Assembly: GCA_942159475.1 (NCBI GenBank)
Contig: OW804096.1
Location: 42,841,744 to 42,905,743, forward strand
DNA from: Sthenelais limicola
Taxonomy: Eukaryota; Annelida; Polychaeta; Phyllodocida; Sigalionidae
Reading direction: 5' to 3'
DNA: 64,000 bases
The notes beneath the pieces were generated by a model, which worked only from the letters and a program-made list of their open reading frames with translations, was not told the DNA's origin and did no database searches. Below, in pieces: positions 1-12,327 of this stretch. Position 1 is the first letter of the stretch; every line of letters starts with the position of its first letter. Made by a program: the position numbers and the translations under genes.

Positions 1-2338
1 AGACAATTTTCGTTTGTTCATCAGTGGTCTTTCATATTAGTTTCGATTGAAGTCTAAACTGGAACCGAATGAGAGAGGATTTGTTTCCATTCCTTTTGCT
101 ATAGTAGCTAAGAATCACGACAAAGATCTATAAATTTGATGTGCATGCTGGGACGAAAGCCAGGCAGTGTACTTGGATGTTACAACACAAAGGTCAGAAG
201 CTATGCCTATCACTTCATGAATACTAGCAGGCCAGTCTGAAATGGTCCAGTGCACGGAGGGGTCTTCCTTGAGGTTGTTGTTATTCTCTCCGGCTGTTCT
301 CCCAATCGAATCGGGTTCTTTGTTCGCTATGGGCAATGAGGGCGAGGGAGAAACATAAATGTAAACAACTGGAGTTGAACCTAGCTGTCAATAGGTGACT
401 ATATGCCACCGAAGAAAAAGAATATGAGATACTTTACTGTAGTCATGAGTTGTATCACAGAACTCAAGGTTCTGTGGTTGTATTGACCTTTCCTAACTGC
501 CCTATTTGTACCATCCATTCCCATCATCTGTACATATTTTCCTGCACTAACATTTTAAACCATTGTTTCACTTTCATCTGAATGTCTGAAGTCTTTAATA
601 ATTTCTTAAGCTAGTTAACGGGGCTATAGCATTTCCTTTTGAAGTAGTAATGTTCAGCATTTTTCAATGATCAAGCCGGCAGCGGACAATATATCGTATA
701 CATATATATTGTGTGCTCACGAGGTATACAGTATAAATTGGCTGTACTGTCATAGTGTCGAATATAAAGGTCCAGAGATGAAGGCATGATCTTGTATTGG
801 CGCACATCAGAGAATTTACTTATTTCTTTCCATTCCATGCATGAAGTTTTTAAAAAGTTTCAAACGTAAATTAATTAAATAGACGTAATGTGTTGTTTCC
901 TGGAGTGGCGTATGAAATGTGGATGGATTTGGATAAAACTGGCATGCGCGGTGGTGGTATTCTAGTTCGAAAAAAAGCTAAAATTTAATGGGGATTTTCC
1001 CATGGAATAAAAGTAAGAAAACCTAGCGTGAAGGCCGTCAGCCGAGTTGCCTCCTGGTCTTATACCTTAATTGTACTATAATCTTACTCTGGTCTCTAAC
1101 TTCACGATATTTCTTTTGAAAAAATCATTTAAGGCAATATCATATTTAATTTACATCAAAATATACATTACATCACAAGCCCACTCTGTACATTATACGC
1201 ATCTTCATTTGTGTCGATTGTGTTCATATTTATTTTCAGCATGAAGCATACATAAATGAAGACTCAATGAATATGATTGCAATACCGGTACTTCATCTTT
1301 CAAATCTTAGAAAAACTAGTAGTAATGACTATGTAGGATATGTTTTCTCTACACGATCTGGCAATTCATCACATGTGTGCGAAAACGAGCAGACGACAAA
1401 ACCTGCCCTTCCATCCGATATTTACTTTATCGTTTCTTTCTAATATTGACATCGTTGGGAGAGTAGCTACCAATCTTGTCTGACTCCATCAACCGGCTGG
1501 AGGCAACTAAATGGAGGTAAAAACAATTCAATTATGAGATGTTTAAAAACCTGCAAACTTTTAATGAAGTCCTTAGTTTTAGTTTAACAGAATTATTTTT
1601 TCCTCGCTGATTCTGAAAGGCCCTATCAAATATCAAGAAGGCGACAAAACACACATCGACATTTGTAGAGAAGTTAAATTCGCAAATTAAGAAGTTGTTT
1701 ATGACGACTATGATGAAAACGTTTTATTGACTGTGTTAAAAATTCGATACAGAATGTTTTCCTGAAACAAAATACTCTGAATAACTGTGTTCGATGCAGA
1801 TCAATTAGATTCACATATAGCTGCTAAGACTGTACGGAGGATAGATCTTTTCACTGGATTGCCCTAGTTATCATTTCTCGGCCTCTAATGATGTCTGAAA
1901 AGTGGATGTTCTGACAATAAATCTTCCGATTGGGAGGAAGGTATCATATTCCATTGTCTTCACATTGGTTCCATCGATTCCCATCGCTCTTTCAAGCGAA
2001 AGCTCTTGCCATAGTTTCCTCCAAGTTATGGTCTTATTATATTACGAGACATGAGACACGTTGTTTCTGGTCCTTGACGTGTTGTCAGAATTTCACAGAG
2101 TAATGTATGACCTATGTGCCTAGAGATGTCCAAAGATTTACATTAGAATCCGAAGGCCTGCTATGGACATAATTCAAGGGGGAAAGGTTCTGCCAGATAA
2201 CGATCGAGTGAAAAGGTACATGCGCATGCATGCAAACGACTGTGGTCAAATGAAACGAATGGCCTTATTTGAGTAAATTAAGTAAAACACTTTTTTTACA
2301 GTTAATTATGTAATGGAATAGGGAAAAACTGGAGACCT

Positions 2339-2572
2339 GCAGGCGCGCACATAAATTAACGGTAGACACTTACAACGAGACAATATTAAGCAGTTCTAGC
2401 TATATTGCGCTCATAATGTATTTTGTCTTTTGTTTCAAATGTCTTTTATCAAATCTCTTTTGTCTTTAGGCCTCAAAAATACATTTGAGACAGCAGACAA
2501 AATGCTCGATACTATCTAGAATTTCTTAATATTGTCTCTTGGTGATTCTCTCCCGTTTATGTGCGCGCCTGC
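2339..2572. mobile_element. 234-bp foldback MITE
   Basis: GCAGGCGCGCACATAAA at the left and TTTATGTGCGCGCCTGC at the right are exact reverse complements. The arms pair for roughly 95 bases (GAGACAATATTAAG with CTTAATATTGTCTC). There is no coding capacity. Confidence 0.8.
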
Positions 2573-3007
2573 TGTTAGGTGATCTATGATGAAAAGAAAT
2601 ATAATCATGCATCTACAATAAGTGGAAACCCTTTTCTAGAAATGGTTGAAGGAGGTGCTAAGAGAGCACTAAAAAGGGAGAGACAGGATTCCAAACTGTC
2701 AGAAGAACAAGAAAGTTAGAGCTCTAATCAAAATAATATTTAATATATGACAAGTCTTAATGTTTTTGCTGTCATGCAAATTTAGTATACATAGAAGCCT
2801 ACATGGCAGGATAAGAAAATATGGCAGTTGTCAAAAGAAAACCGTACGAAATAAAAGGAATGCTGCAACAAATTCAAGATAACAAAATTATAGAAGGACA
2901 CATCATTAATAATAATTATAATATGCGCATCTAATAACATACAGCTGTTTAATTAATACATACCTGCAATGAAGGACTTTGTACAATGTTATTATAAATT
3001 GATAATT

Positions 3008-3076
3008 AGACACTTAAAACGAGACAATATTAAGCAGTTCTAGCTATATTGCGCTCATAATGTATTTTGTCTTTTC
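3008..3076. repeat. partial second copy of the foldback MITE arm
   Basis: Repeats about 69 bases of the left arm at 2364-2430 (AGACACTTAAAACGAGACAA through GTATTTTGTCTTTT) without the right arm. Confidence 0.8.
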
Positions 3077-6000
3077 TACAGAGACACATTTTCTATGCTC
3101 AACGGTGCAGAGTTAATCCCACTGGACGACTGAAATATCTTACCGTAACAAAGAAGGCCATTGTCCTCACAAGAACCTGCCCATGGGAATCGCAACTAAA
3201 TCTCTGTAATCAAAAACCTGCTCTCACAATATCGTGCGGAGATTTTCAGTCAGAAAAGGAGAATCATGGGAAGAATAATTTTTTTATTGCGATTTCAGGC
3301 CAAGACATTTACAATGGTTTCATACAAAAAAAGGTTGTCCACAATGTGAATATGTTGTAGCGTTGCCTAATTAATACCGACCGAGGTTCTTCTTCCAAGG
3401 GCAGGCTCGGGTAACGAGAAATGGCATTGAACCACTTTTGGGTTATTTCGCTGTTTTTCCAGTTCTTCTACTATGAGAACTGCCAGACCTGGGAACTACC
3501 TCTGAAGTACACAGTCTTTGTACAGTTTATGACTGTAATAAATGGTTTATTCAGTCAAGGCACGTTCGAAAACACTTGATTCATAATGGTAAATATTGAA
3601 GCTAGTTGAATTAGAGTGATTCCCTGTAAATAAATATTTGACAATTTCTGAAGAACATACAGGTATTTTCCAACCAACTAATGACATAATTGAATGGGGC
3701 CGGGTTGCCCATTGCCTCTTCGAAACATGTTTTTTTCTGAATAAATCAGTCTGAAAGGTCACCGCAGTGCAGGGGCCTACACCCGATAACAGTTAACATT
3801 GACATCGACAGTAACTTGTCAGCAGATAACAGTTAACAGTGACACAACTATACAGTATTCTGTGTCATTTTTGTGTCTCATGCATCGTATACAATTTTTA
3901 CTTGAGAATATAAGAATAATTATAAGGTCCTGGAATCAACATCGTCTCAAAATTGGTTTATTTTGAATATGACCACTGTTTCAGAAAAATATATTCCAAA
4001 CTAAGTAGTCATGGTTTCGCGTGATACCATTGAAAAATAAGACTTGGTGACAAAACCCAGGGCTTCATGAGTATTTGCATACTCCCCTATGCTCAAACCA
4101 TGTCGTTAATCATTGGGACTGTCGTTAAAAAACAATGCTGCTTTGTATCAGGTTGGTGCGCCTTTCAGTAACACAAACACTCTTTAAGCTTATTCATTGG
4201 GCGTTTGACGATTGTGAATGATACTTTTTACTCAAAATTAGCCTTTACCAATGAGATGTGCTTCCCATTTTCTCAGCCTTTCAGAGGGATTTATCTCCCC
4301 CAATCACTCGTTTACAATATTTAATACCCATTCATCAAGTTTTCCTTGATTGACCAGTTGGATTAGAGATAAGCGGACAAAAGATTTAATTTGTTGTTTA
4401 TTCGTGTGGTTGGCATTGTTATTACAAGTATTGTTCATTGTTGAAAAAATCTGTTTAAGTTTGGGAAAGATTAATTTTTGTTAGAGAAAACACCTTTTGT
4501 TTGATCGAATTAATATCATTTCTCATTGAAGCGCGTTTGGAAATAAGTGAATCTCGATCAATCAACTCGAATTGATGTTTTAAGACCCCCTGTCCACATT
4601 AACCAGTCCCAGCAGAATCCAATCCTTGCAGTATCACCAAAAAGGGATCCTTGCATTAGTCGAGTTCTATTGCAAGATGGAATCAATTCTGTGATCCACA
4701 GTAATATCCATCAACTGTAGAGTGTTCCTCCCAAGGGAGGGCGTTGCACAAACTTCTGTCTCGCGTTAATAAGTCATCCATCTTAAGTGATCCATGGCAT
4801 TGTTTCTTTATCACAAAGACTGGAACTTTAACTACAGCCAATAAGCCCGACCACAGTCCAGAAATGCCTTCGCATATCCCTCGTATTAACCAAGAACAGA
4901 TAAATTTAATGATTGACTGGATGTAGATAGCGATACTTTTAGAGCCATCAAATGCAACTGATAAAGGCATCGTCAGGGAAACTCCCCTGATTTGTCCCGA
5001 GGGGGAAGTTGAGGGAGCCCCAAGCATGACACATAGGGCAAACGATAGAATACATAAATCCGTCCTCTCAAATATTTATGAGTGGAAGCATCAACATGTA
5101 TCTCATTTTTCGTGTACATGTATATATATATATGCATACCATGTACATGCATTAATTGCATTTTAATGACTGTTTTGAAACATTGACTTTGACCACATAA
5201 TTATGTTGCCCTATATTCTCTTGCATCTTGTTGTGAGGTGATTTTTGATGTATCAATACAGTTTAAGTAGTCCAGAACATGCTTCGTGTTGGGTGGTTAT
5301 GCTTACTAAACTGGTAAAGCAATTTACATATACGCCAATGATTTTTTTTCCAAACATAGACATTCGCAAATCAATGCGTTGTCTGTCGCTTCCTTTGTAA
5401 GGACAATGGGAATTAGATTAGGTGCTATTCGTTTGCAACTAAAGCACATTTTCCTACTAGCCATAGGTCAGAACTCTCTCAATTATCTGTCAACCTAGCC
5501 ATATATAACAACAACAGGTAGATTGCCAGGTAAAGGTTTTTTCCCAAGTGTTCATAGTTTAACAACCTTGTTTGAACCTGAACACCATGAGTGATGGGAT
5601 TTGTTCATAGTTTATGTGCTTAACATTACTGTTTTGGGGGTCCTTCATGCAGTGGAATTCTTTTTTATTATTATTCAATTCTGGTAATATTAATTAACCG
5701 CACAACTGTTTCCATATTTGCATGACTTAATTAAGTATTTATTAAAGTCCAAGATCATGCACCAATGGTTACTTTTAACATCGTCTTCGATCCCCTAGGC
5801 CAACACTGATTAGGGGCCGATTTACGGGAGTTTCATGATGGCAAGCCTGTTGTTTTTTAAACTTTAGTCAGGTTTGTTATTATGCAGGATATGCCTTTTA
5901 TGACGGAGTCAGGACATTAATCCAGGTCTTCTCCGCCCCCTATACCCTGATTTAAATGACATTGAAAAGTACAATTAGTAGACATTTATTACAATAGCTA

Positions 6001-9000
6001 TGAACAGAGAGTTGGAATAATGATTACTGAAATGGAATGAGCTAGGGCGAATTGATATGGTAACGATGGGAACGAGTGAGGATAGCTGAACACAATCTGT
6101 TAAAGATTATACATTAATTAAATCAATTGATAGACTGTTCTGACTGTACATATTTGAATGGCCGTCTTCATTAGAAACCTGAGTACCTTTACGTAATACG
6201 TTATGATCAGGAAGTGGCTAGAAAGTGATCATATTCAATAATAAGTGATTAAATGATATACGTGGCATTGTTTCCGTTCGTTACAATTTGGTAACTTTAG
6301 ACTTTCATATAATAACTACCATACAAATTGGACATCGGTGGTGGTAGTTTGTGGAGAGTTGTAGACGTTTCTAACCCCTCGCCATGACAATAAAATCAAT
6401 GTATAATACCTTATCGCCCTACTTGTTACCTTAAAACTAGTGGATGGAAGTTAATTAATCCACTGTAGGCCATGTTTTCATCAGCTACGGACACAAAACA
6501 CAGCCACGGCTCCATTTTGTTTCCACTGAACCATGGAATGGCAAAAAAAAACTGAGAGAGGTTACAATGGGCACATAAGTTTGCACTGCCGTTGTAACCA
6601 CAGCCTTGCATCTGTTTTTTTAGACATACTTTGCACCGTTTTTCCTTTACACATCTACATACTCATTGGGCATGTGCAATGTGACATAACAGTTTAGCCC
6701 GCCATGTTTTCAATGCGGGAAGGCTCTTGAACACATTTGCAGATAATAAACCTAGCAGTTCTCTGTGTATTTTGCACATACCCTCCCAAGAATGTACTGT
6801 AAGCATGCAAAATAGATTAAGGACATACAGTTTAATAGGAATTGGTTGAGTAGTTTGTCTGGAAAAACTAGAGAACTTTGAATTTCCCTGATTTTAGTGA
6901 GCGTTCACGACGACCATGTATACAATGTTTTAGGGTTGTCTGTGTTGGCTACAACTGAGGAAGCTAAGGTAAAAAGACATTATGATGTGTGCTAACAATG
7001 GCGCCCTGAATGGAGTGTTAAACTGTGGAACTACTTTTTGCCTCATATAAATGGGTAAAACTCACTAATTCTTTTTTTGTATTTAACATATCTATACAGC
7101 CATCAGTGATAAGGATATACACGGCTCACGGGCACTATTGTCTAAAATTGTCCATGATCTTCCGCCAGGGGCTGTTAAAGCTGGGTTTCACTGTCCGGCT
7201 ACTTCTCCCGCTTCTGCTCCCGTTTCTTGATTAAAAAAGCAGGAGCAGTAGCGGTAGGGTAACGGGGATGGGTGCTATTGGGCCCTGCTACAAAGCCACA
7301 TTACTTTGCGCTTCTTTTGGAGCATTTTTGAAGCCTAGAGTGCTCTCGCTTCTATCAAACATGTTTGATTTAAAGCGGCCGCTACTTTGTAGCGGGAGGT
7401 AGCGGGAGGTAGCGGGAAGTAGGGGGGGGGGGGGCTGAACCGGGCCACTAGCACGACTTTACGTTACCCCTCAAGTTACTTGATGCGTTCATTTCCATGT
7501 GAAAATAAAATTTTGACTGCTCACATTTCTAACTAGCGGCAGATGTAGCAGCGGAAGTAACGTCCCAGTAGCACCCATTCTGGTTACCTTCAGTTGCTTG
7601 CTCCCGCTTCTAAAGAAGTCACTTTGCCAATATGAGTCTTGCATAAGCTAAGGAAAAGACTTTTTCTGGAAATTCCATCCTACGTGAAATTCCCACCTGG
7701 TAGCAATAGCCCATAACACAGTGTGGGTTGGAATAAAAATGCCTAAGGAAGAGGGAAAAGTGTAGAATTTCCACATACAATTGTCCTTTCCTTATCTTAT
7801 ACAACAGGCCCCAGACCTCCTTCCTTGCTCTATGATATCATGCCATATAGGGTGTTAGGGCAGAACCCCGCCAGGAAAAACACCTCAAATAATTTATACA
7901 CTATTCAAAATTTAACCCTAACCCCAACTCTAATATAACCTAAAGGGGGTTTCGCCCTAGAAGGGTCTTGCCCTAGATAGGTTCGGTCCAGTGGGGTTCT
8001 GGCTGGGGAGTTTTGCTGGGGGAGGTTTTGCCCGTACACCGCCACATAGGAGACAGGTGCACGATTTAATTATAGTCTGGGAGGAATCTGTCATAAAAAC
8101 CATGAATCTTGCCTGTTGTGATTCCTCTATGAAATTTGGAATGGTATTAGACAACGAGTTATTCAAAAACCACCGACTACAAGTTGGCCCTCATCCCTGT
8201 TGGCCAGTAGCTGCAAAATTCAAAATGGCCGACAACTGCAGACAACCAATGCACCATATCTTGGCTTCTATTGATTGGATCTTCAAGTAGAATACCATTT
8301 TTTAAATGTTGTATGGGGGGAAAAGTGCATTTCTGGAATGATTTACCTGTTTCTGGGTTTTTCGGGTCAAAATCCAATATAGCCGCCGCTGGAAACAAAA
8401 ATGTTATATCTCAGCTCAGCTTGATATGTTATCTTCACTCTCAGACCTGTACAGTAGCATTGCTTAAAGAGATCAATGAAGACTTTTAAGGACTGCGCTG
8501 TTCAAAATGAATAACGTGCATAGCGCCATAGGCAGCATTGGTTTGCTGAGAGTTATCAGTATTACAGATATTCATAAAGTCTAGCATGAGTAATTTGATT
8601 TTACAATCGTGTTTGCATGTACGTCGGAATGCCTTGAAGCCTTGCGAGGCTGTGACTTCTGTAAGAGTAATATAAAACTACTGCTGCGTATAACCATACG
8701 TCACATTTTTTCTTCTATCACCTCAGTATGCAAACGGCGAATAGACATTAATCATGAGGAACCTATTTGTGCAAAAAAAGTTTTTATAGTTCCCGAAGGT
8801 AATTGAATATCGTGAAGTGCATGCCTCGTTCTCCTCAGAATGCTTGCATCGCATCCGTTTATTGTAATGCGAAACTCATAAATGTATTCATTCACATGGA
8901 TCTAAAAGGACTCATTCCCATGATCCCCTAGCTCCTTCCTTGGTATTTCTATGTGAAGCAAACTAACCAGCGTTCAAATAGATACTTTATGCCCTTTAAT

Positions 9001-9135
9001 CTGAATTATAATGAAAGGAAACGCAATGGGAATTAATTTTCTTATATTAAAGTAATTATATACATTAACCTGCAAGCAATACGTTTAAGAAGCCTAGGAA
9101 AGTGGGCCAAGACTTGAGTAATGTGACAATACGAA

Positions 9136-9520
9136 TTAAAGCTGCATCCTCAGCTATTACCAACGATCCTATAGCTGCACGATCGGTGCTATTACGACAA
9201 AACAACTCTTATCAGATTTACTCGTAGTATGACTTACAGATTGTATTCATCAATACTATATGCTGCTGTTATATATCTATATAAGAATTTCAAATCTAAC
9301 CGGCCGAGTGAAAATGCCCGCCGATGAAGTCATCCCAGAAAAGGATTCCGGTGGGCCCTCCATATTCGAATGAGGAAGTTTTAGAAGCCTGTAGCAAAAT
9401 TCACTGGACGAAATCCTCCAAAATTATGGTCAAATGACTTTTAGATGAGATGGAAAAGAATGGAACAAAACGTAGAAAATGTTTATTTCTTGCCCGATGT
9501 GAACTGAGATTGCTGCTTTA
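9136..9520. mobile_element. TTAA-flanked MITE, family 1, copy A
   Basis: Starts TTAAAGCTGCATCCTCAGCT and ends GAGATTGCTGCTTTA, an imperfect terminal inverted repeat. Interior blocks GGATTCCGGTGGGCCC, GGTCAAATGACTTTTAGATG and GGAAAAGAATGGAACAAAA recur in the other copies. The frame 9450-9683 is chance. Confidence 0.75.
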
Positions 9521-10010
9521 CGAGGTAAAACATGGTTATCTATTGACATCAAGTACATCTATAAGCATTCATGTGAAATCTATTTTATATTTCATTTTAG
9601 AAAGGTATACGTTTCTTCTCTCAAATATTTCTCCTGATGTTGTTTTCCAAATAACTATTAAAGTATTCATAGAGAATGAATGAGCAAGGAAAGTAAATTG
9701 CGCTATAAATTAGGATATCCCTGCATGTCTGAGATCTGGGTGTAAACTTTCTTTATTCAGGGTATAATTTAGGTATTACACGCCCACAGAGTGTTTTTCG
9801 TTGTGCCCTGACATGTGCGACAATATACACTAATATTCAGTAGGGTGCAGTTATCCGCTTTCAATTTAACAATACAAACACAAGTTTCCTAGAAGTGATG
9901 ACATTTAAATTCTTACAGTTGTACATTACTTAGATATGATTTCATTACTTGATTTCAATACAGGGAATATGATGAAAATGAGATGAAAGGTGAGAGTTCC
10001 AGGCTAACCA

Positions 10011-10290
10011 CTTATGGAACCGAGTTGGGAGCGGGTGGGAAATGTAGAAAGAGTTTTGAGGCGGAGTGATACAACACAAAGCCGAAGGCTGAGTGTTCTA
10101 TCACTCCGCCGGAAAATGAGTTCTACATTTCACTTGCCTGTGTAGAATGAGTACCATAAGTTTATTAGTATATATGCCCTCTTCTCCATTAGACGTGACG
10201 TCATAAAACAAGTCCCGTCAATATAGAACTAGTTCTATATCAGCTCACAGATATAAACTCCCGGTTATAGAATGTGCATATACTAATAAT
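10011..10290. repeat. nested inverted repeats (foldback structure)
   Basis: 10011-10160 folds from CTTATGG to CCATAAG, with an inner stem GGCGGAGTGATA / TATCACTCCGCC and a loop AGCCGAAGGCT. Directly adjacent, TTATTAGTATATA pairs with TATACTAATAA near 10280. Likely remnants of foldback or MITE-type elements. Confidence 0.6.
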
Positions 10291-12280
10291 ATTTAAACAA
10301 TACTACTAATGCCGTAGTGAGTATTTGGTTATGACTTCCCTCTGAAAGACTTTTAAGCAAAAGATTGTCTAGCCTTAACGATGTGTGGAGAGATGAAATG
10401 AAAATCCATATGAGATACATCCACTGTAGCAAGGTTTAGCGAAAGGTAAATTTATATACATGACAGACGTATGACACCTAGCGCAACGTATAAATCTGAT
10501 CCCGATGAGGAGACAAGCGCATGGGACAAAAACTGGGACGAAAACAACTACAATTAATTACAAATGAATGAAGACATTTCTCAATTCATAAGTATGAAAG
10601 GTGTCTGTGTTTTAGAATTGCAGTAAACACCTTACTTCGGATCAAATGTCCCTTGATTAATAGGAACAGATATATCGTCGAACATTTCCCTACAAATAGA
10701 AGTGACTGACTTAAGCAACACATGAGTGTGATCTTGTATACTCGAGGGCTTCAAAGGCTACTGGAACTACATAGCTGCCTTTGATAGTTGCATGAGACAA
10801 GGACATTTATACCCTAATAGGAATGATGGATGTCAGCCACCAGCAGTGACGGTTGAAACACGGCCAAGATATGGTCTAATCAGTTAACCTGATAAAAGGA
10901 AGAAATGTCATAACAAGAGCCATCCTCAACCAGGGACCTGCTAACGCCATGTATATTGGTTGCATGAATAAGGGCACGGGCTTGTAATTACAAGTCCGTG
11001 ATAAGGGGGAGGGGGCGTCGGTATAATATGCACAAAATTAAATATCCCGCTGCACGCTACACAATGAATGCCTATTCATTGCAAATTCATAGATATATGA
11101 TTGCTTTTGTTTTTGTTAGACACATTTGTATTTATTTTGTGACATTTTAAGAATTAATTCTTTTCCATGAATTTGAATACTCATTTTTGATAACTCGAAT
11201 GTTCTTTCTCATTACAGACAATATCCTTAAAAGATAATAATTTTGTTTTGTGGTGCCGTATGTATGCATATCGGCTACATACATCGGAGTAGCAGATCAT
11301 GTTGATTATGCTAATTTCAATTCAGCCTGCATCATGGAAATATCGTAGATTTCAAAACCAGTCAAAAGTCCATTTTGCACTTTTTAGCGTTTTACCGTCT
11401 TTGTAAGTATAACCTGGTCTCTTACGTTATTTGCAAAGTATACTATATAAGTATCGCTGCATTGTACTACTATCTACTCTAAAACGTATAACCTTATATT
11501 CAACAGTACAGAATATATATGTACATGAATGCAGTAGAATTGAAAAGAGGGAGGTATAGAGAAAGGAAACGTCCCACTAGGATTTCTCATCGTTTTGAGA
11601 CCCAAGGTGACAATTACAAACTGACCTATAGTCTGCCTCGAGACAAACTGTCAGTCGTAACACAGCTCTATAAACCCCTTACCCACAATGAACAGTAACC
11701 TCTCGCCTTGACCCATTATCACATGAGTAAGTTGAATTGCACATGTTAAGCACTTGTCGACCGCGGTGATCTGAGGCCACTTCGAAGATTGCAACAAGAA
11801 AGGAAGCTTGCGGGAAGGGGCGAAGCGAGGACAGTACACACCCTGCTCTGACTGCACAATATCCTTGCCTTAGGGTTATGTGAAGTTTCATCCATTTCTA
11901 ATGCTCTCCCCTAGGAGACCTAAAGGAATTCCAATGTCTTAAAACGACAAATATGACTGTCATGACCTATCCCATGGTCACCTGTCTCAACAGGAACCTC
12001 CTATATTTAGGCTCTTTGTAGAGGACTGGTGTAAGTTTAAATGCCCGATTGCATGAGAAAATATATTGCATTGCATGGGCAAGTCAATATGCCATTCCCA
12101 AATCGTAAAGGACCTGTAGAACTCTATGCACAAAAAACATTAAACGTACGCCTGTACAATGTTTTATGGTTGGCTTGCATGCGTTTTATAATTGAAACGT
12201 AATGATGAAGTCACTGTGTTATGGCACTATGACTAATCATTGCTGACACCTGGTAGATGGCGCTTCTTATATTGTATCCA

Positions 12281-12327
12281 CTCACACTAGCTCGCACTAA
12301 CTCACACTAACTCACACTAACTCGCAC
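12281..12327. repeat. 10-bp tandem repeat (CTCACACTAA, about 4.7 copies)
   Basis: Consecutive near-perfect units with A/G changes. Confidence 0.85.

Larger units (their letters stand above)
1..9135. other. no recognised gene; repeats only
   Basis: Apart from the foldback MITE and its fragment, I see only short chance frames. Around 7190-7600 are CCCGCTTCTGCTCC / GTAGCGGGAGGT words in both orientations. At about 7795-7815 an element end (TTATACAACAGGCCCC) resembles that of the 34.7-kb element. Confidence 0.6.

Noticed and set aside
4680..5030. 114-codon minus frame and overlapping plus frame
   Set aside because: No family recognised, and no splice or start context favouring either strand.
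8000..8480. Open frames on both strands near 8.0-8.5 kb with CAAAATGGCC-type words
   Set aside because: Repeat-like sequence with overlapping frames on both strands and no recognisable domain.
9960..9995. Short EYDENEMK frame after CAG as a candidate nAChR exon 3
   Set aside because: Only about 25 bases long, in the wrong phase, and lacking the expected Asn-Gln and Trp residues.
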